The position numbers and the translations under genes were made by a program. Source: Hormiphora californensis (Eukaryota > Ctenophora > Tentaculata > Cydippida > Pleurobrachiidae). From it: DNA of 64,000 bases. Shown piece by piece: positions 1 through 10,453 of this stretch (the first letter of the stretch is position 1; each line of letters starts with the position of its first letter). Below the pieces are notes generated by a model. That model was not told where the DNA came from and did not search any database. It worked only from the letters and a program-made list of their open reading frames with translations. Where the stretch lies: positions 7,975,487 through 8,039,486 of the forward strand of contig CM035354.1 in the NCBI GenBank assembly GCA_020137815.1. Reading direction: 5' to 3'.

Positions 1-878
1 ACCAATATCTATATTTCTCTCTCTCTCCCTCTCTGTCAGCTCGGTTCTACTTCTAGTCCGACCAGCTTACCTCTATATGAAATATATCGATGTCCCTGAG
101 CTTATTAGGAGACAGATTGTGCTTTCCCGATCGACACCACCACCACAGAATATTTCGTTCTTTCATTACTGTGATTGCGGGTAAAAGAGAATTGCCTTTC
201 CTTGCCCGAAGAAACTATATTGCTTTAGCCATTTACTGAATACCACGTGAACCTCATGGCTTCTGTGTACTAACATAAGTGAAACTTTCACTTGCATATT
301 CACATTATATTGGATCAGTCCTGGCCCTGAGTATTTGGGGAGACTTCACGCCGTTATAGAGGTCTGTTAAAACAAGGAATGAGATGTGCCTTTTAGAATA
401 CTAGACTCATTGTAGTAAAAAGTTTCTAATAATGTAATGTATCACCTTCCCTCTTCAATTCAATGACCCTCAATTCCAAAACGTCTTCAAAGCACGCCTC
501 ATTGGTGGCTTCAAGAACCTTCTTCTTCTCCCCTCTAACGTCATAACCACTCCCCAACATATGTTATGAGTTTGTCAAGATATATTCATTTGCCATACTC
601 AAGTTTATTGAAATAACTACTGCGCCTTACGTCATAGATAGGTTTATTTGTCAAGCTAGACTGCAATTTTTATAAAATAAAATAAAAAGGGTTTGCACAA
701 AACGAAGGTTTATAGCCACTATAATCGAAGCAGAATTTCATGCTGAGGAAGATGCTTGTATTTATTTTGTTCTAGGGTACGTTTCTGAAACCCATAAAAG
801 CCAAAAAACCTAAAAAATTCTAAATTTAGGATTTAAAGTTCATGTGTTGCCACGCTTGATATGAGTCTCATCTTCAAT
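1..878. other. Intergenic, no gene seen
   Basis: AT-rich sequence with a short CT-rich start. No reading frame with recognisable protein similarity and no clear repeat boundary were found before the inverted repeat at 879. Confidence 0.6.
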
Positions 879-936
879 AGTTGATAGAAGTTTATGGACA
901 ACTGAGACAATTATTTTATTCCAGGAAATAAATCAC

Positions 937-972
937 ACGACGGTTTCGTCGAACATCGACATCATCAGGCTG
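937..972 (-). ncRNA. Hammerhead-ribozyme-like core (left arm, inverted copy)
   Basis: Reverse-strand copy of the motif at 2111-2160: on the minus strand CTGATGA (968-962) is followed by the small hairpin and GAAA (947-944). Same strengths and weaknesses as the right copy. Confidence 0.3.
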
Positions 973-1375
973 CTAAAAATAAGGTCACATTAATTAATGT
1001 CTAATATCTAAAATACACGAAATAGGAACTATACAATATATACATCACACGCAAACTAGGAATCAGAAAATCAGATACTGTATCAGATAATAAATTGTTC
1101 GATCTTTTCTCCCTCTTCTCGTTTGTTAATGCTAGGTTTAAGAGATTTGATTAGGATCGCCTCCGTGACTTTTCGTCTGACTGGCTGGTCCAAGCCAGTT
1201 GCCAATATGTCAAACTCTAAATCAGGGGGTTCTCCATTGTGTTGTGATTGGTAGTGTGCTGCAAGTGCTTCGTTAGGGTAGATATTGGGCGATTTCGCTG
1301 CCAATCTGTGCTCCTTGAAACGCTCACGGCACGGTCTAGCCGTCTCACCCACATATATTTCATTACATAATTTAT

Positions 1376-2005
1376 ATGGTTGATAAGCTGTTGATGAATA
1401 ACGGGTACCCGGATCCTAGACAAATTTCCGAGCGCCGCCTTATGTCGATTTCCACATCTCGTGAGCACTCCACGATACTTAAACTTCCCTATATTAGTGA
1501 ATCATTTTCTGAGTTTGTAATTTCATTCATACGGTCACACACTCTTCCCATCCGAGTTGTGTTTACACCAGGTACCAAGTTGAGAAACCTGTTTTGCAAA
1601 TCGAGACCGCACGACAGAACACACTGTCATATTACTAACTGTCTTGTATGCCCCCTCATGACCCATCCCACTTTGGATTGTACTGTCAAGGGAGTGGTAT
1701 ACAAGATAGTGTGTAAATTATGTAATGAAATATATGTGGGTGAGACGGCTAGACCGTGCCGTGAGCGTTTCAAGGAGCACAGATTGGCAGCGAAATCGCC
1801 CAATATCTACCCTAACGAAGCACTTGCAGCACACTACCAATCACAACACAATGGAGAACCCCCTGATTTAGAGTTTGACATATTGGCAACTGGCTTGGAC
1901 CAGCCAGTCAGACGAAAAGTCACGGAGGCGATCCTAATCAAATCTCTTAAACCTAGCATTAACAAACGAGAAGAGGGAGAAAAGATCGAACAATTTATTA
2001 TCTGA
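1376..2005 (+). CDS. GIY-YIG endonuclease C-terminal part of a Penelope-like element
   Basis: An open frame of 209 codons. The C-terminal half contains a GIY-YIG-type core (VVYKIVCKLCNEIYVGET, followed by R..R..EH and a late catalytic-type Glu in TEAILIKSL), preceded by a CxxC..H..C cysteine cluster. In Penelope-like retroelements this nuclease follows the reverse transcriptase and makes the target nick; here the reverse transcriptase is missing, so the frame is a 5'-truncated remnant. The first ATG at 1376 lies at the edge of the unique spacer and is probably not a native start. Expression is not implied. The alternative, a stand-alone domesticated nuclease, is less likely given the inverted repeat structure. 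Confidence 0.7.
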   Translation: MVDKLLMNNGYPDPRQISERRLMSISTSREHSTILKLPYISESFSEFVISFIRSHTLPIRVVFTPGTKLRNLFCKSRPHDRTHCHITNCLVCPLMTHPTLDCTVKGVVYKIVCKLCNEIYVGETARPCRERFKEHRLAAKSPNIYPNEALAAHYQSQHNGEPPDLEFDILATGLDQPVRRKVTEAILIKSLKPSINKREEGEKIEQFII

Positions 2006-2110
2006 TACAGTATCTGATTTTCTGATTCCTAGTTTGCGTGTGATGTATATATTGTATAGTTCCTATTTCGTGTATTTTAGATATTAGACATTAATTAATG
2101 TGACCTTATT

Positions 2111-2160
2111 TTTAGCAGCCTGATGATGTCGATGTTCGACGAAACCGTCGTGTGATTTAT
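2111..2160 (+). ncRNA. Hammerhead-ribozyme-like core (right arm)
   Basis: CTGATGA at 2120-2126, then a 5 bp hairpin (GTCGA/TCGAC), GAAA at 2141-2144 and GTC at 2147-2149 match the order of hammerhead core boxes. Penelope-like elements are known to carry hammerheads in their terminal repeats. Against it: one extra U sits between CTGATGA and stem II, stem I is weak and stem III is minimal. The same sequence lies inverted at about 937-972. Confidence 0.35.
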
Positions 2161-2209
2161 TTCCTGGAATAAAATAATTGTCTCAGTTGTCCATAAACTT
2201 CTATCAACT

Positions 2210-2753
2210 AATTTAGGATTTGACCACTAAAAAAAGTGACTTCAAATTAGACACCAAAAGACCATTCTGGCCGAGTTTTATCAAAACTTGGGCTGTTCTC
2301 TCTCACTTTAAAGAATTGAAATCAAGCTATATAGTTGAAAAAACGACATACATATAACACTGAAAATTTCATTTTGCCCACTTTTGCCCATGTGGGCTAT
2401 GGGCAAAAAAAGGTGACGCCCCCTATATATCATAGGTATATATGTACTATATATAGACATCATATTTTGATATACTATTTGATCCTGAAATATTTTACTC
2501 TTTTGCCTCCATACTGACGCGACACGAATTAGTTCAATGAATAATGCTCATAATTGAAGCAGTACAAAACACTGCATTTGTCACTGTGAACATCTAGAGA
2601 ACTCACGCAGTTCCCTTCATTTCTAGCTATATTACTATGACTTCCAGTTAGGAAAGTATGGTAGTATAGTGTCCCCGCTGTTACTCAATGTGTTCTGTTT
2701 CGACAAGACTTCCAAGACTTCCATTATAGTGCACGTGTTCCTCCTGTTGCTCA
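2210..2753. other. Intergenic, no gene seen
   Basis: AT-rich sequence upstream of the receptor gene. It may hold the promoter and 5' UTR of that gene, but no specific element can be pointed to. Confidence 0.5.
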
Positions 2754-2777
2754 TTGCTCCCTTTTATCCTACTAGCT

Positions 2778-5246
2778 ATGACATCCTACTCGGATTTGCT
2801 GATAGATGGACTGGAGTTCCTCATCACTGGATTTTACATTCTCCTCTTCATAATAGGAGTTACAGGTGCGTCTTGTTTTTCAATCTCTTCCACTCTTCTA
2901 GAAGGGCCAATCATATCAGTACAGTATCCCCTCCCTCAGTGATGGAGTGCAAACAGGGTCCTTTACCACACATCCTTCATTTGGATGATTGGATATAGTC
3001 CCCACCTTGATTATTTTCTTACCCACCCTCTTTGATTATATCCCCCTTTGATTATATCCCGGCCCCCACCTTGATATTATATCCTTGTTCTTTGGCAAAT
3101 GGCAGCTATCCAATAACCTCCCACCCTCCCTCCAGGTAACATCTGTGTGCTAACACCCCCACCCTCCCTTTAGGTAACATCTGTGTGCTAACACCCCCAC
3201 CCTCCTTTAGGAAACATCTGTGTGCTAACACCCCCACCCTCCTTTAGGAAACATCTGTGTGCTAACACCCCCACCCTCCCTTTAGGCAACATCTGTGTGC
3301 TAACACCCCCACCCTCCTTTAGGAAACATCTGTGTGCTAACACCCCCACCCTCCTTTAGGAAACATCTGTGTACTAACACCCCCACCCTCCTTTAGGTAA
3401 CATCTGTGTGCTAACACTCCCACCCTCCCTTTAGGTAACATCTGTTTGCTAACACCCCCACCCTCCTTTAGGAAACATCTGTGTGCTAACACTCCCACCC
3501 TCCTTTAGGAAACATCTGTGTGCTAACACCCCCACCCTCCTTTAGGTAACATCTGTGTGCTAACACCCCCACCCTCATAGGTAACATCTGTGTGCTAACA
3601 CCCCCACCCTCCTTTAGGTAACATCTGTGTGCTAACACTCCCTCCCTTCAGGTAACATCTGTCTGCTAACACCCCCACCCTCCTTTAGGAAACATCTGTG
3701 TGCTAACACCCCCACCCTCCTTTAGGAAACATCTGTGTGCTAACACCCCCACCCTCCCTTTAGGTAACATCTGTGTGCTAACACCCCCACCCTCCTTTAG
3801 GTAACATCTGTGTGCTAACACCCCCACCCTCCTTTAGGTAACATCTGTGTACTAACACCCCCACCCTCCTTTAGGTAACATCTGTGTACTAACACCCCCA
3901 CCCTCCCTTAAGGTAACATCTGTGTGCTAACACCCCCACCCTCCTTTAGGTAACATCTGTGTGCTAACACCCCCACCCTCCCTTTAGGTAACATCTGTGT
4001 GCTAACACCCCCACCCTCCTAGGTAACATCTGTGTGCTGGTGTTGTGTACCAAGTTGAACCGAGAGAAGGGAATGTACGTGGTTTACTATGCCTCCCTCG
4101 CCTTCGCAGACCTCCTCCTCTGTGGACCATGCACCGCCCTCCAGGTATGTGATGTACTTGACTGCATTTGATAATTTTATTTCTAATACTTAGTAACATG
4201 TACATATGTAACACCTGGTGACGAATAATTCCCCTAAAATATGCAAAGATTTTATGGGTATGAACTTGCCTCAACCCTCTTTTTCTCTCACGGCGCCCCG
4301 CATCGGCAGAATTCGTTAAGGAGGGTTAGAAAATGCCCGATTGTGATATTTAACCAGCTTATGAAACATTTAACCACCCTCTCCTATTTATTTTATTCCC
4401 CAGATTTGGGCACACGCCAAGGGACACGAAGTGACCTTTAGGGACGACCTGGTGCAGCTCTGGGGCTTTGTCTACCTCTCCTGCAGAATAGCAAGTGTAG
4501 TTACTCTCTCTATCATCTCGTTCGAGAGACTCCTCGCGGTGGTGAGCCCTCATTTCTACAGGACCATTCACCGCCGCCATGCTCTCCTAATGGTGGCCCT
4601 CTCCTGGCTGCTTAGTGCCCTGGTGGGTCTAGCCCCCTACCTCTGGGAGGGCCGGTACCAATACTTTACAGGAGCTGCTGGGGTGGGACCTGACGGTACT
4701 ACTGCTAACAACATGTCATTCTTCCTTGTTACAGAAGCCTTTGCCCTCTACCTCCCCACTCTTATTATCGTGGTCTCAGTGGGAGTGATCACCTACAAGG
4801 TGCGGGGCGGGTGGGCTAGTAACTACAAGGTAACAGCTACCCTCCTCACCGTCCTGTGTGTTTACCTGGCATGCTTCACTGCCTACTTCATCTTCATCCT
4901 TCTCAATCTCACTGGACTCCTCCAACGTCTACCCACCCGGGCCCAGCTATACTCCCAGAACATTGCCTTCCTGGCGCTAGCATGGCACAGCGGCACTAAC
5001 CCCGTAGTGTACGCCTTCAAGGCAGGCCAGTTTAAAGAGGAGATAAAGAGTTTGGAGAGCCAGGCTGTCAGGAAGTATCTAGGAATGGTAATGAGAATCA
5101 AGAATGTGACACCAGGAGGTTCAGGGGGCTCCCAAGATAGGGGCAGTGAGGCAGGCACTCAGGTCTCACTGAATGCTGTCAAGATGGACATGACAAAGAT
5201 GGTGAAGTTGTCACCCACGCAACAAACCAGAGAGAGCATTCTGTAG
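2778..5246 (+). CDS. Orphan class A (rhodopsin-like) G protein-coupled receptor
   Basis: Three exons: 2778-2865, 4023-4144 and 4404-5246, phases matching (ACA G|GT AAC rebuilds the TGN of TM1), giving 350 codons. TM1 has GN(I)CVLVL, TM2 has SLAFADLLL, the TM3 end is FERLLAV (E-R in place of D-R-Y), and TM7 has NPVVY followed by a helix-8-like segment. The extracellular N-terminus is very short. The usual disulphide is absent: position 3.25 (25 residues before the TM3 Arg) is Val and the second extracellular loop has no Cys. TM6 lacks the CWxP motif. The ligand family cannot be named. The start at 2778 was chosen over 2754 because it begins a typical short N-terminus; an upstream exon is possible. 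Intron 1 is filled by a minisatellite derived from its own acceptor, and the last codons are the first unit of another tandem repeat. Confidence 0.85.
3120..4022 (+). repeat. Minisatellite of 36-38 bp units copying the exon 2 splice acceptor
   Basis: About 24 head-to-tail units, each reading CTAACACCCCCACCCTCC, TTTAG, then GTAACATCTGTGTG. The last unit runs directly into receptor exon 2 at 4023, whose first 14 bases are that same GTAACATCTGTGTG. Every unit therefore holds a branch-point-like CTAAC, a pyrimidine tract, an AG and the beginning of the exon. Units differ mainly by GTAAC/GAAAC and by one or two pyrimidines. Confidence 0.95.
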
Positions 5247-5411
5247 TGAGGTGTCACCCACACAACAAACCAGAGAGAGCATTCTGTAGTGAAGTTGTCA
5301 CCCACACAACAAACCAGAGAGAGCATTCTGTAGTGAAGTTGTCACCCACACAACAAACCAGAGAGAGCACTCTGTAGTGAGGTGTCACCCACATAACAAA
5401 CCAGAGAGAGA
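5202..5411 (+). repeat. 43-44 bp tandem repeat spanning the receptor stop codon
   Basis: About five units. The first encodes the last 14 residues of the receptor (from VKLSPTQQT to the end) and its TAG; the following units repeat the same DNA in the 3' UTR, some one base shorter so that they are out of frame. Confidence 0.9.
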
Positions 5412-6231
5412 GAAAGAGCATTTGCATTCTACCTATAATAGTGATGGGGGCACCTACATGAAGATCATTCTGAATCTCATAATGAACTATTATATCTGTT
5501 CTACCTTTTTTCTCTTTTCTAGATGTCTTATTATCAGTGTACAATCATATATTTGCTGGGAAAATTGTCGTGAAGATCTCTGTCGGACAAGATATGGTAT
5601 TGACATGTCGTGTGGAAGGGAAATTGGGGAAAAGACACTGTCTATTAAAACAGAGATATTTTATCAATGTTACATACCTCTTTTTGCGCTGTATTGTTCT
5701 CCTCATCTTTATGTCATTCCTCTCAAAGAATTGAATTTGTCTTTTGTTCCACGAAAATAGAATGCGGCGTACACAACATGTAAATACATAGCTAGATTTG
5801 GAGTAAGAGGGGAGTAACAGTTGATTGTTAATCGGAGGATTTCCGACCTTGATCTTTTCGATGTATCTCGATAGAAAATGATGGATTGGGGCCCTGAGCC
5901 GGTCACCATGGTTGATGGTCAGATATAGAGAAAGAATAACACTCAATTCACATAGTTATTATTTCATTCATCATTGACATTAAAATATCCAGATATATCA
6001 TCAATCAATCATCAATCATGATGCCCTCAACATCAAAGTTGATGAATTGTTTCAGAACATCATCAATACAAGCAAGGGTGTGTGGGAGAAAACGCGTCAC
6101 GAGCGCGCTTGCGTTGCTTTCACTGTTTCACTATCACCGCGCGCTACTGCAAGTCTCTATCCATCACATAACATCCCAGCCAATAACACACAAAATAAAC
6201 CTCTGAGATAAATAGAAAACTCTGGTTTGGT
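5412..6231. other. Intergenic between convergent genes, no gene seen
   Basis: Lies between the receptor (+) and TMEM18 (-) stop codons. Short open frames here show no conserved features. Confidence 0.6.
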
Positions 6232-9200
6232 TCAGTCTCGTTTCTTGTCACCTGCTGAAGCTGCTTGAGAGATTCTGATTTGACGGCACTTTATATCTGC
6301 CATTAGGTTCCAAGATTGTAGTAGCCACGAGATCTAGAGGGGGGGGGGTGCGTGTTATTACCCCTCCTCACGAAGTCATGTCTCCCTCTCAGAGGGGGGC
6401 AGACACGCACACATAATAATAATACCCACCTTGACTAAATCAGGATTTAGAAGTCGTTATGCAATTCTACAAACCTAACTCTTATCTCACACCAAGACAT
6501 GACCTACCTGATTATAAACCCCGTATTTCTCCTCTAAACACACCTCGGGCCCTATTATACAATCTTCCCATTCTCCTGATTCCCCTCCCGGTACTTACAA
6601 TAAATAGTATACAGTTGATGGTGCATGGTAAAAGGACAATCAGAGTTATAAACAGACCATCACTATCAAAATACTGCTCCGTAGAGAAGAGTGCATAACG
6701 TTCAGCAGCTAGTGTGTTGAGATGTTGTGCAAAGTACATCAGTGCCAGTAGGGCCAGGAAGATAACCCCAGAGAGACCATGCCAGGAGGCACGGTGACAG
6801 AGGATAACGAGACAGAAGATTAGGACGTGGAATGTCTCAACTGCCACCAACCAGCTCTCCGACCAGTCCGTCTAGATACATGGAGATGGTGTTAGGGGAA
6901 GGGGAGGGGGAGTGTTACCCCCTAGTTCCATGGGCAGAATTCTGCAAAAGAGTCTGCCCTTCGAAAGTGAGCACCGCGGTTCCACGGGAAGAAAAATACC
7001 GACACACAGACGTACAAACTCTCGAATTTGTCTGTCTGTGTGAGATGTTTTTTCACGCCCTAATTAAGCGTGATAAGGTTGTGTGTATGTGATAGCAATC
7101 TTATATGACCACCTACTCAGTGAAGGGTATTGTTCTAACAATACCTTGTACGAAAACCATATGCCAGCCAAGCCCTTTTCCAACTCTGAGATAAAGAGTT
7201 AGAAATCAAAAATGTATAATTGACCAAGCCCTCTTCCAACCCAGTCCTCTCCAGTGACAATCTCCTGTATCAGTTTTACAGTGCTAAGCAGGGATTGCTT
7301 CTCTTCAGTATAACTGTCATGACATAACTTATCTCTCCCCAACTGCAAGATCTAGATTTCTTGTCAGTGTTCACCCCCCCCCCCCCCCAAACTGCAAGAC
7401 CTAGAGTTCCTGGCAAACTAGCTTGTGTTCATTTCTCTCTCCTAAACTGCAAGATCTAGATTTCTTTTCAGGCTAGATTGTGTTCATTCTCCCCAACTGC
7501 AAGACCTAGACACTAGAGTTCCTGGCAAACTAGCTTGTGTTCATACCTCTCCCCCAACTGCAAGACTGGTAGATTTGCTTCCTTTAAATTCTCCCTCCCC
7601 CAGGCCCAAATACAGGTCCTAGAATTCCCCCAAATACAAATTACAGGTCCTAGAATTCCCCCAAATACAGGTCCAAGAATTCCCACAAATACAGGTCCTA
7701 GAATTCCCCCAAATACAGGTCCTAGAATTCCCCCAAATACAGATTACAGGTCCTAGAATTCCCCCAAATACAGGTCCTATAATTCCCCCGGTGGGCGGAC
7801 TCTAGTGCTAACGGACTCTTTATCTAAATTCAAGGCGGACTCTATATCTAAAAGCGGACTCTTTATCTACAGTTAGACTTTGAAAAAAGTTTAGATAAAG
7901 AGTCCGCCCAATGTAGACTTTTTAGACATAGAGTCCGCCCTGTGTAGACTTTTTAGACATAGAGTCCCCTAGTACATTTTGGCGCCAAATCCCCCAACCC
8001 GGACTCTATGTCTAAAATCCTAAACCAACCCAAAACCTAACCCTAACCATCACCCTAACCCTAACCTCGAACCCAAATAATGGCCCTAACACTTCTAAAT
8101 TAGTATAGAGGTACAGCAAATTCTCGTTTCCGGCCTAACGGCCGAAATCTCGAGTTCGCTGAGAATGGCGGACTCTATGTCTAATTTAGATTTATGTAGA
8201 TATAGAGTCCGGTCTTTGTAGACTTTTTAGATAAAGAGTCCGCCCTGTGTAGACTTTTTAGACATAGAGTCCTCCCAGAGTTTAGACTTATTTGGACTCT
8301 TTATCTAAATCTAAATTTAGATATAGAGTCCACTGTAGACTTAGAGTGTAGCACTAGAGTCCGCCTACCAATTCCCCCAAATACATGTCCTATAATTCCA
8401 CCAAATACAGTCGGACCCCGATTTAGGGACACCCTCGGGGGAAAGGCTCTTGTCCACTAAATCGGGGTGTCCACTAAATCGGGGTCAAATAAGGTTAATT
8501 TCCTATATCGGGGGGAAAAATCCTGTCCCTAAATCGGGGTGCCACTAAATCGGGGGGCCCTAAATCGGGGTCCGACTGTACAGGTTCTAGAACTCCCCCA
8601 AATATATAGGCCCTAGAATTCCCCCAAATACAGATTACAGGTCCTAGAATTTCCCCAAATACAGGTCCAAGAATTCCCCCAAATACAGGTCCTAGAATTC
8701 CCCCAAATACAGATTACAGGTCCTAGAATTCCCCCAAATACAGGTCCTAGAATTCCCCCAAATACAGGTCCCAAAATTCCTGGCAGACTTCCTTGTGCTC
8801 ATTTCTCTCTCCCCAATTTCATATTTTAGAGTTCATGAAATTTCATATCAAATTTATTGACAATAATTTTCATCATGTCGAGCTAAAAAACTCTGGGAAA
8901 TATATTATAGGGCTGCGTGTTTGTACGTCTGTGTGTGTCGGTATCGGGTTTATGAGATAGATCTACTGAGATATTTCATTGACCAATTATATGTGTGAAT
9001 AACACCCTCCCGAGGGGCTACCAAAAAGGCCGAATTACGCCTTTCAGGCGTAATTCGGCCTATGCACAAGGCGTAATTCTGCGGCGTAATTCGGCCTCAG
9101 AATTCAGCCTAAAAGGCGTAATTCGGCCTAAATTTTGCCGAATTCTGCCCATGGAACAAGGGTGTTAGGGGAGGGAGAGAGATATGGTGTTAGAGAATGG

Positions 9201-9407
9201 GAGAGAGATATAGTGTTAGAGAATGGAGAGAGATATGGTGTGGGAGTGTTATGGGGAGGTAGAGAGATAATGGTAAGGGAAGGAGTGTTAGGGGAGAGGA
9301 GGACAATTGAGAGTTGTGTCCAATTAATTGGTCCATGTTGTTACCTTGTAGATGACATCCCAGAACAGTTTCCTGTGAGCTTCATACTGTTCAACGTCTA
9401 TATCCAT
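6232..9407 (-). CDS. TMEM18: Transmembrane protein 18
   Basis: Minus-strand exons 9407-9345, 6871-6599 and 6333-6232; all junctions are GT-AG in phase 0 and give 145 codons plus stop, near the roughly 140 residues usual for the family. Exon 1 encodes MDIDVEQYEAHRKLFWDVIYK; exon 2 starts TDWSESWLVAVETFH and contains the diagnostic EQYFDSDGLFI; exon 3 gives SWNLMADIK and a basic tail ending GDKKRD. Hydrophobic segments fit the family's several-pass membrane topology at the inner nuclear/ER membrane. The donor after exon 2 is a perfect GTAAGT. Intron 1 (2.5 kb) is full of minisatellites and two DNA transposons, whereas intron 2 is 265 bp. The gene starts 157 bases after the XRCC3 stop on the same strand. 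Confidence 0.93.
7330..7560 (+). repeat. Degenerate tandem repeat in TMEM18 intron 1
   Basis: About four to five imperfect units with the shared phrase AACTGCAAGAYCTAGA, then GTTCCTGGCAAACTAGCTTG. One unit is broken by a run of C around 7375-7388. Confidence 0.75.
7800..8369. mobile_element. MULE-like non-autonomous element (short copy)
   Basis: Terminal inverted repeats begin GGTGGGCGGACTCTAGTGCT on the left and match the right end in reverse complement with one difference. The 9 bp target duplication AATTCCCCC lies at 7791-7799 and 8370-8378. Duplications of 9-10 bp suggest a Mutator-like superfamily. Inside are many direct and inverted copies of GGACTCTATATCTAAA and a short telomere-like tract (CCTAAC). 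No coding capacity. Confidence 0.85.
8408..8578. mobile_element. Pogo/Tigger-like MITE, 171 bp
   Basis: Ends CAGTCGGACCCCGATTTAGG and its reverse complement; TA on both sides (8406-8407 and 8579-8580). The body repeats ACTAAATCGGGG several times. A CAGT start with TA duplication is typical of pogo-type Tc1/mariner elements. Confidence 0.85.
9028..9140. repeat. Iterated GGCGTAATTCGGCC palindromic repeat
   Basis: Five or so copies of GGCGTAATTCGGCC in both orientations over about 110 bases in TMEM18 intron 1. Looks like the core of a small foldback element, but no target duplication was defined. Confidence 0.6.
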
Positions 9408-9564
9408 TGCTATAACTCTAGTATGTGAAGTAGAGGGGAGAGTTAGAAGAAAAAAGATGCAGAAAATAGTCGTAGTTCATTATTTTGGAAAAATATCAAG
9501 TGTACAAAAGAAGCAGTAAAAAGTACTTTTAGTAGCACGCAATTGACAAATAGAAAATAACACA

Positions 9565-10452
9565 CTACGAGATTCCAGTGCTAGTAATAGTAACATCAAC
9601 TCCAGTCCCTGATCTCACAGACCCAGCTTTATCAACAGTCACCCTCCTCCACTGCCCCTCAGCTCTCTCAATCCTCACTCGACTGTTAACAAGATAACCC
9701 CAAGTTAACCCGAGGGCGGGTTGGGGTCCCTGTCCGGGCACGTCAGTGGCCTGGTTAACCACCACCACACACAGCCCCCACTGTACCGCCAGGTGTTTCA
9801 GTTGCTGACCAATAGACCGGATAATCCGGGCCCTCTGGACCCCATCCACCATCTCCCCAGTCCGGAATGGGGCCGCTATAGAGTCCAGTGCGACTACCTT
9901 TACCCCGCTCCTCTGAGCTAGCAACAGGGGTAACTCCTTCATAACACATTTCACCAGTGACTCAATAGAGGTACAGAGTTGTATCAGACAGTTGTCAGCA
10001 CTGTCCCCACCAGACATCTCAACCAATCTCTCCGTGGGCACTGACCCCTCTGTACTGATATAAGCTGAGTCAAGGGAGGAGCAGATCTGGAGGGCTAGTT
10101 GGGATTTACCAGCCCCGGCCTTGCCCCATATCTCCACCAGCTGCCCAGGACGTAGGATGCCTGATAATGCGTGGTCCAGGGTCAGAGATCCAAAGGAGAA
10201 ACAAGGTCCATTGGTGAGCGATACAGCAGGGAGAAAGGGTGGTGCAAGTTTTGCTGCTGCTACGTTTTTCAACATTTCTATCTCTCCTACTGGTAGATTT
10301 AGTTCCTCAACGATATCAATTAGAGGACAACTCAGCCATTTTTCACATGATAAAAACTGTGTAGATTTCACTAAATTGAACGTACTCTCATCTCCAATAT
10401 CCTCGGGGGTAAGGACGGTGCTTCCTCGACCCTGCCGGGGGTTCAGCAACAT
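9565..10452 (-). CDS. XRCC3: RAD51 paralogue XRCC3
   Basis: A single open exon of 295 codons. Walker A GKAGAGKS lies at residues 110-117 and Walker B-type VKVVALDS at 184-191, followed by IAAPFR; near the C-terminus VVNQATDV and PALGLTWGYLV match the XRCC3 pattern (CINQVT..., PALGITWANQLL). The N-terminus (LSCPLIDIVEELNLP) resembles the helical RAD51-paralogue linker region. XRCC3 works with RAD51C in homologous recombination in the nucleus. At 295 residues it is shorter than the human protein (about 346), mainly at the N-terminus. The start ATG at 10452 is one base downstream of the stop of the C15orf61-like frame, so the two probably share a transcript or overlapping transcripts. A different RAD51 paralogue is possible but less fitting. 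Confidence 0.88.
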   Translation of the reverse strand: MLLNPRQGRGSTVLTPEDIGDESTFNLVKSTQFLSCEKWLSCPLIDIVEELNLPVGEIEMLKNVAAAKLAPPFLPAVSLTNGPCFSFGSLTLDHALSGILRPGQLVEIWGKAGAGKSQLALQICSSLDSAYISTEGSVPTERLVEMSGGDSADNCLIQLCTSIESLVKCVMKELPLLLAQRSGVKVVALDSIAAPFRTGEMVDGVQRARIIRSIGQQLKHLAVQWGLCVVVVNQATDVPGQGPQPALGLTWGYLVNSRVRIERAEGQWRRVTVDKAGSVRSGTGVDVTITSTGIS

Positions 10453-10453
10453 T

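Larger units (their letters stand above)
879..2209 (+). mobile_element. Penelope-like retroelement remnant with inverted flanks
   Basis: The region is a large inverted repeat: roughly 879-1374 is the reverse complement of roughly 1714-2209, around a unique spacer. Because the arms include the end of the ORF at 1376-2005, the last 89 codons of that ORF occur twice, once on each strand. Partial inverted copies of this sort are typical of Penelope-like elements. No reverse transcriptase is present, so this is a truncated, non-autonomous copy. Each arm also carries a hammerhead-like core. I infer the class from the GIY-YIG ORF; arm boundaries are accurate to about 10 bases. Confidence 0.75.
7600..8790 (+). 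repeat. 24 bp minisatellite interrupted by two DNA transposons
   Basis: Units of CAGGTCCTAGAATTCCCCCA plus AATA, some with an added AGATTA. The array is seen at 7600-7799, resumes briefly at 8370-8407, and continues at 8579-8790; the two gaps are exactly the elements at 7800-8369 and 8408-8578. Confidence 0.9.

Noticed and set aside
3120-4022. CRISPR-like array of regular repeats
   Set aside because: Units are contiguous with no unique spacers, the genome is animal, and the unit clearly derives from the neighbouring splice acceptor.
9135-9428. 97-codon plus-strand frame
   Set aside because: It lies antisense over TMEM18 exon 1 and repeats; the minus strand explains the conservation.
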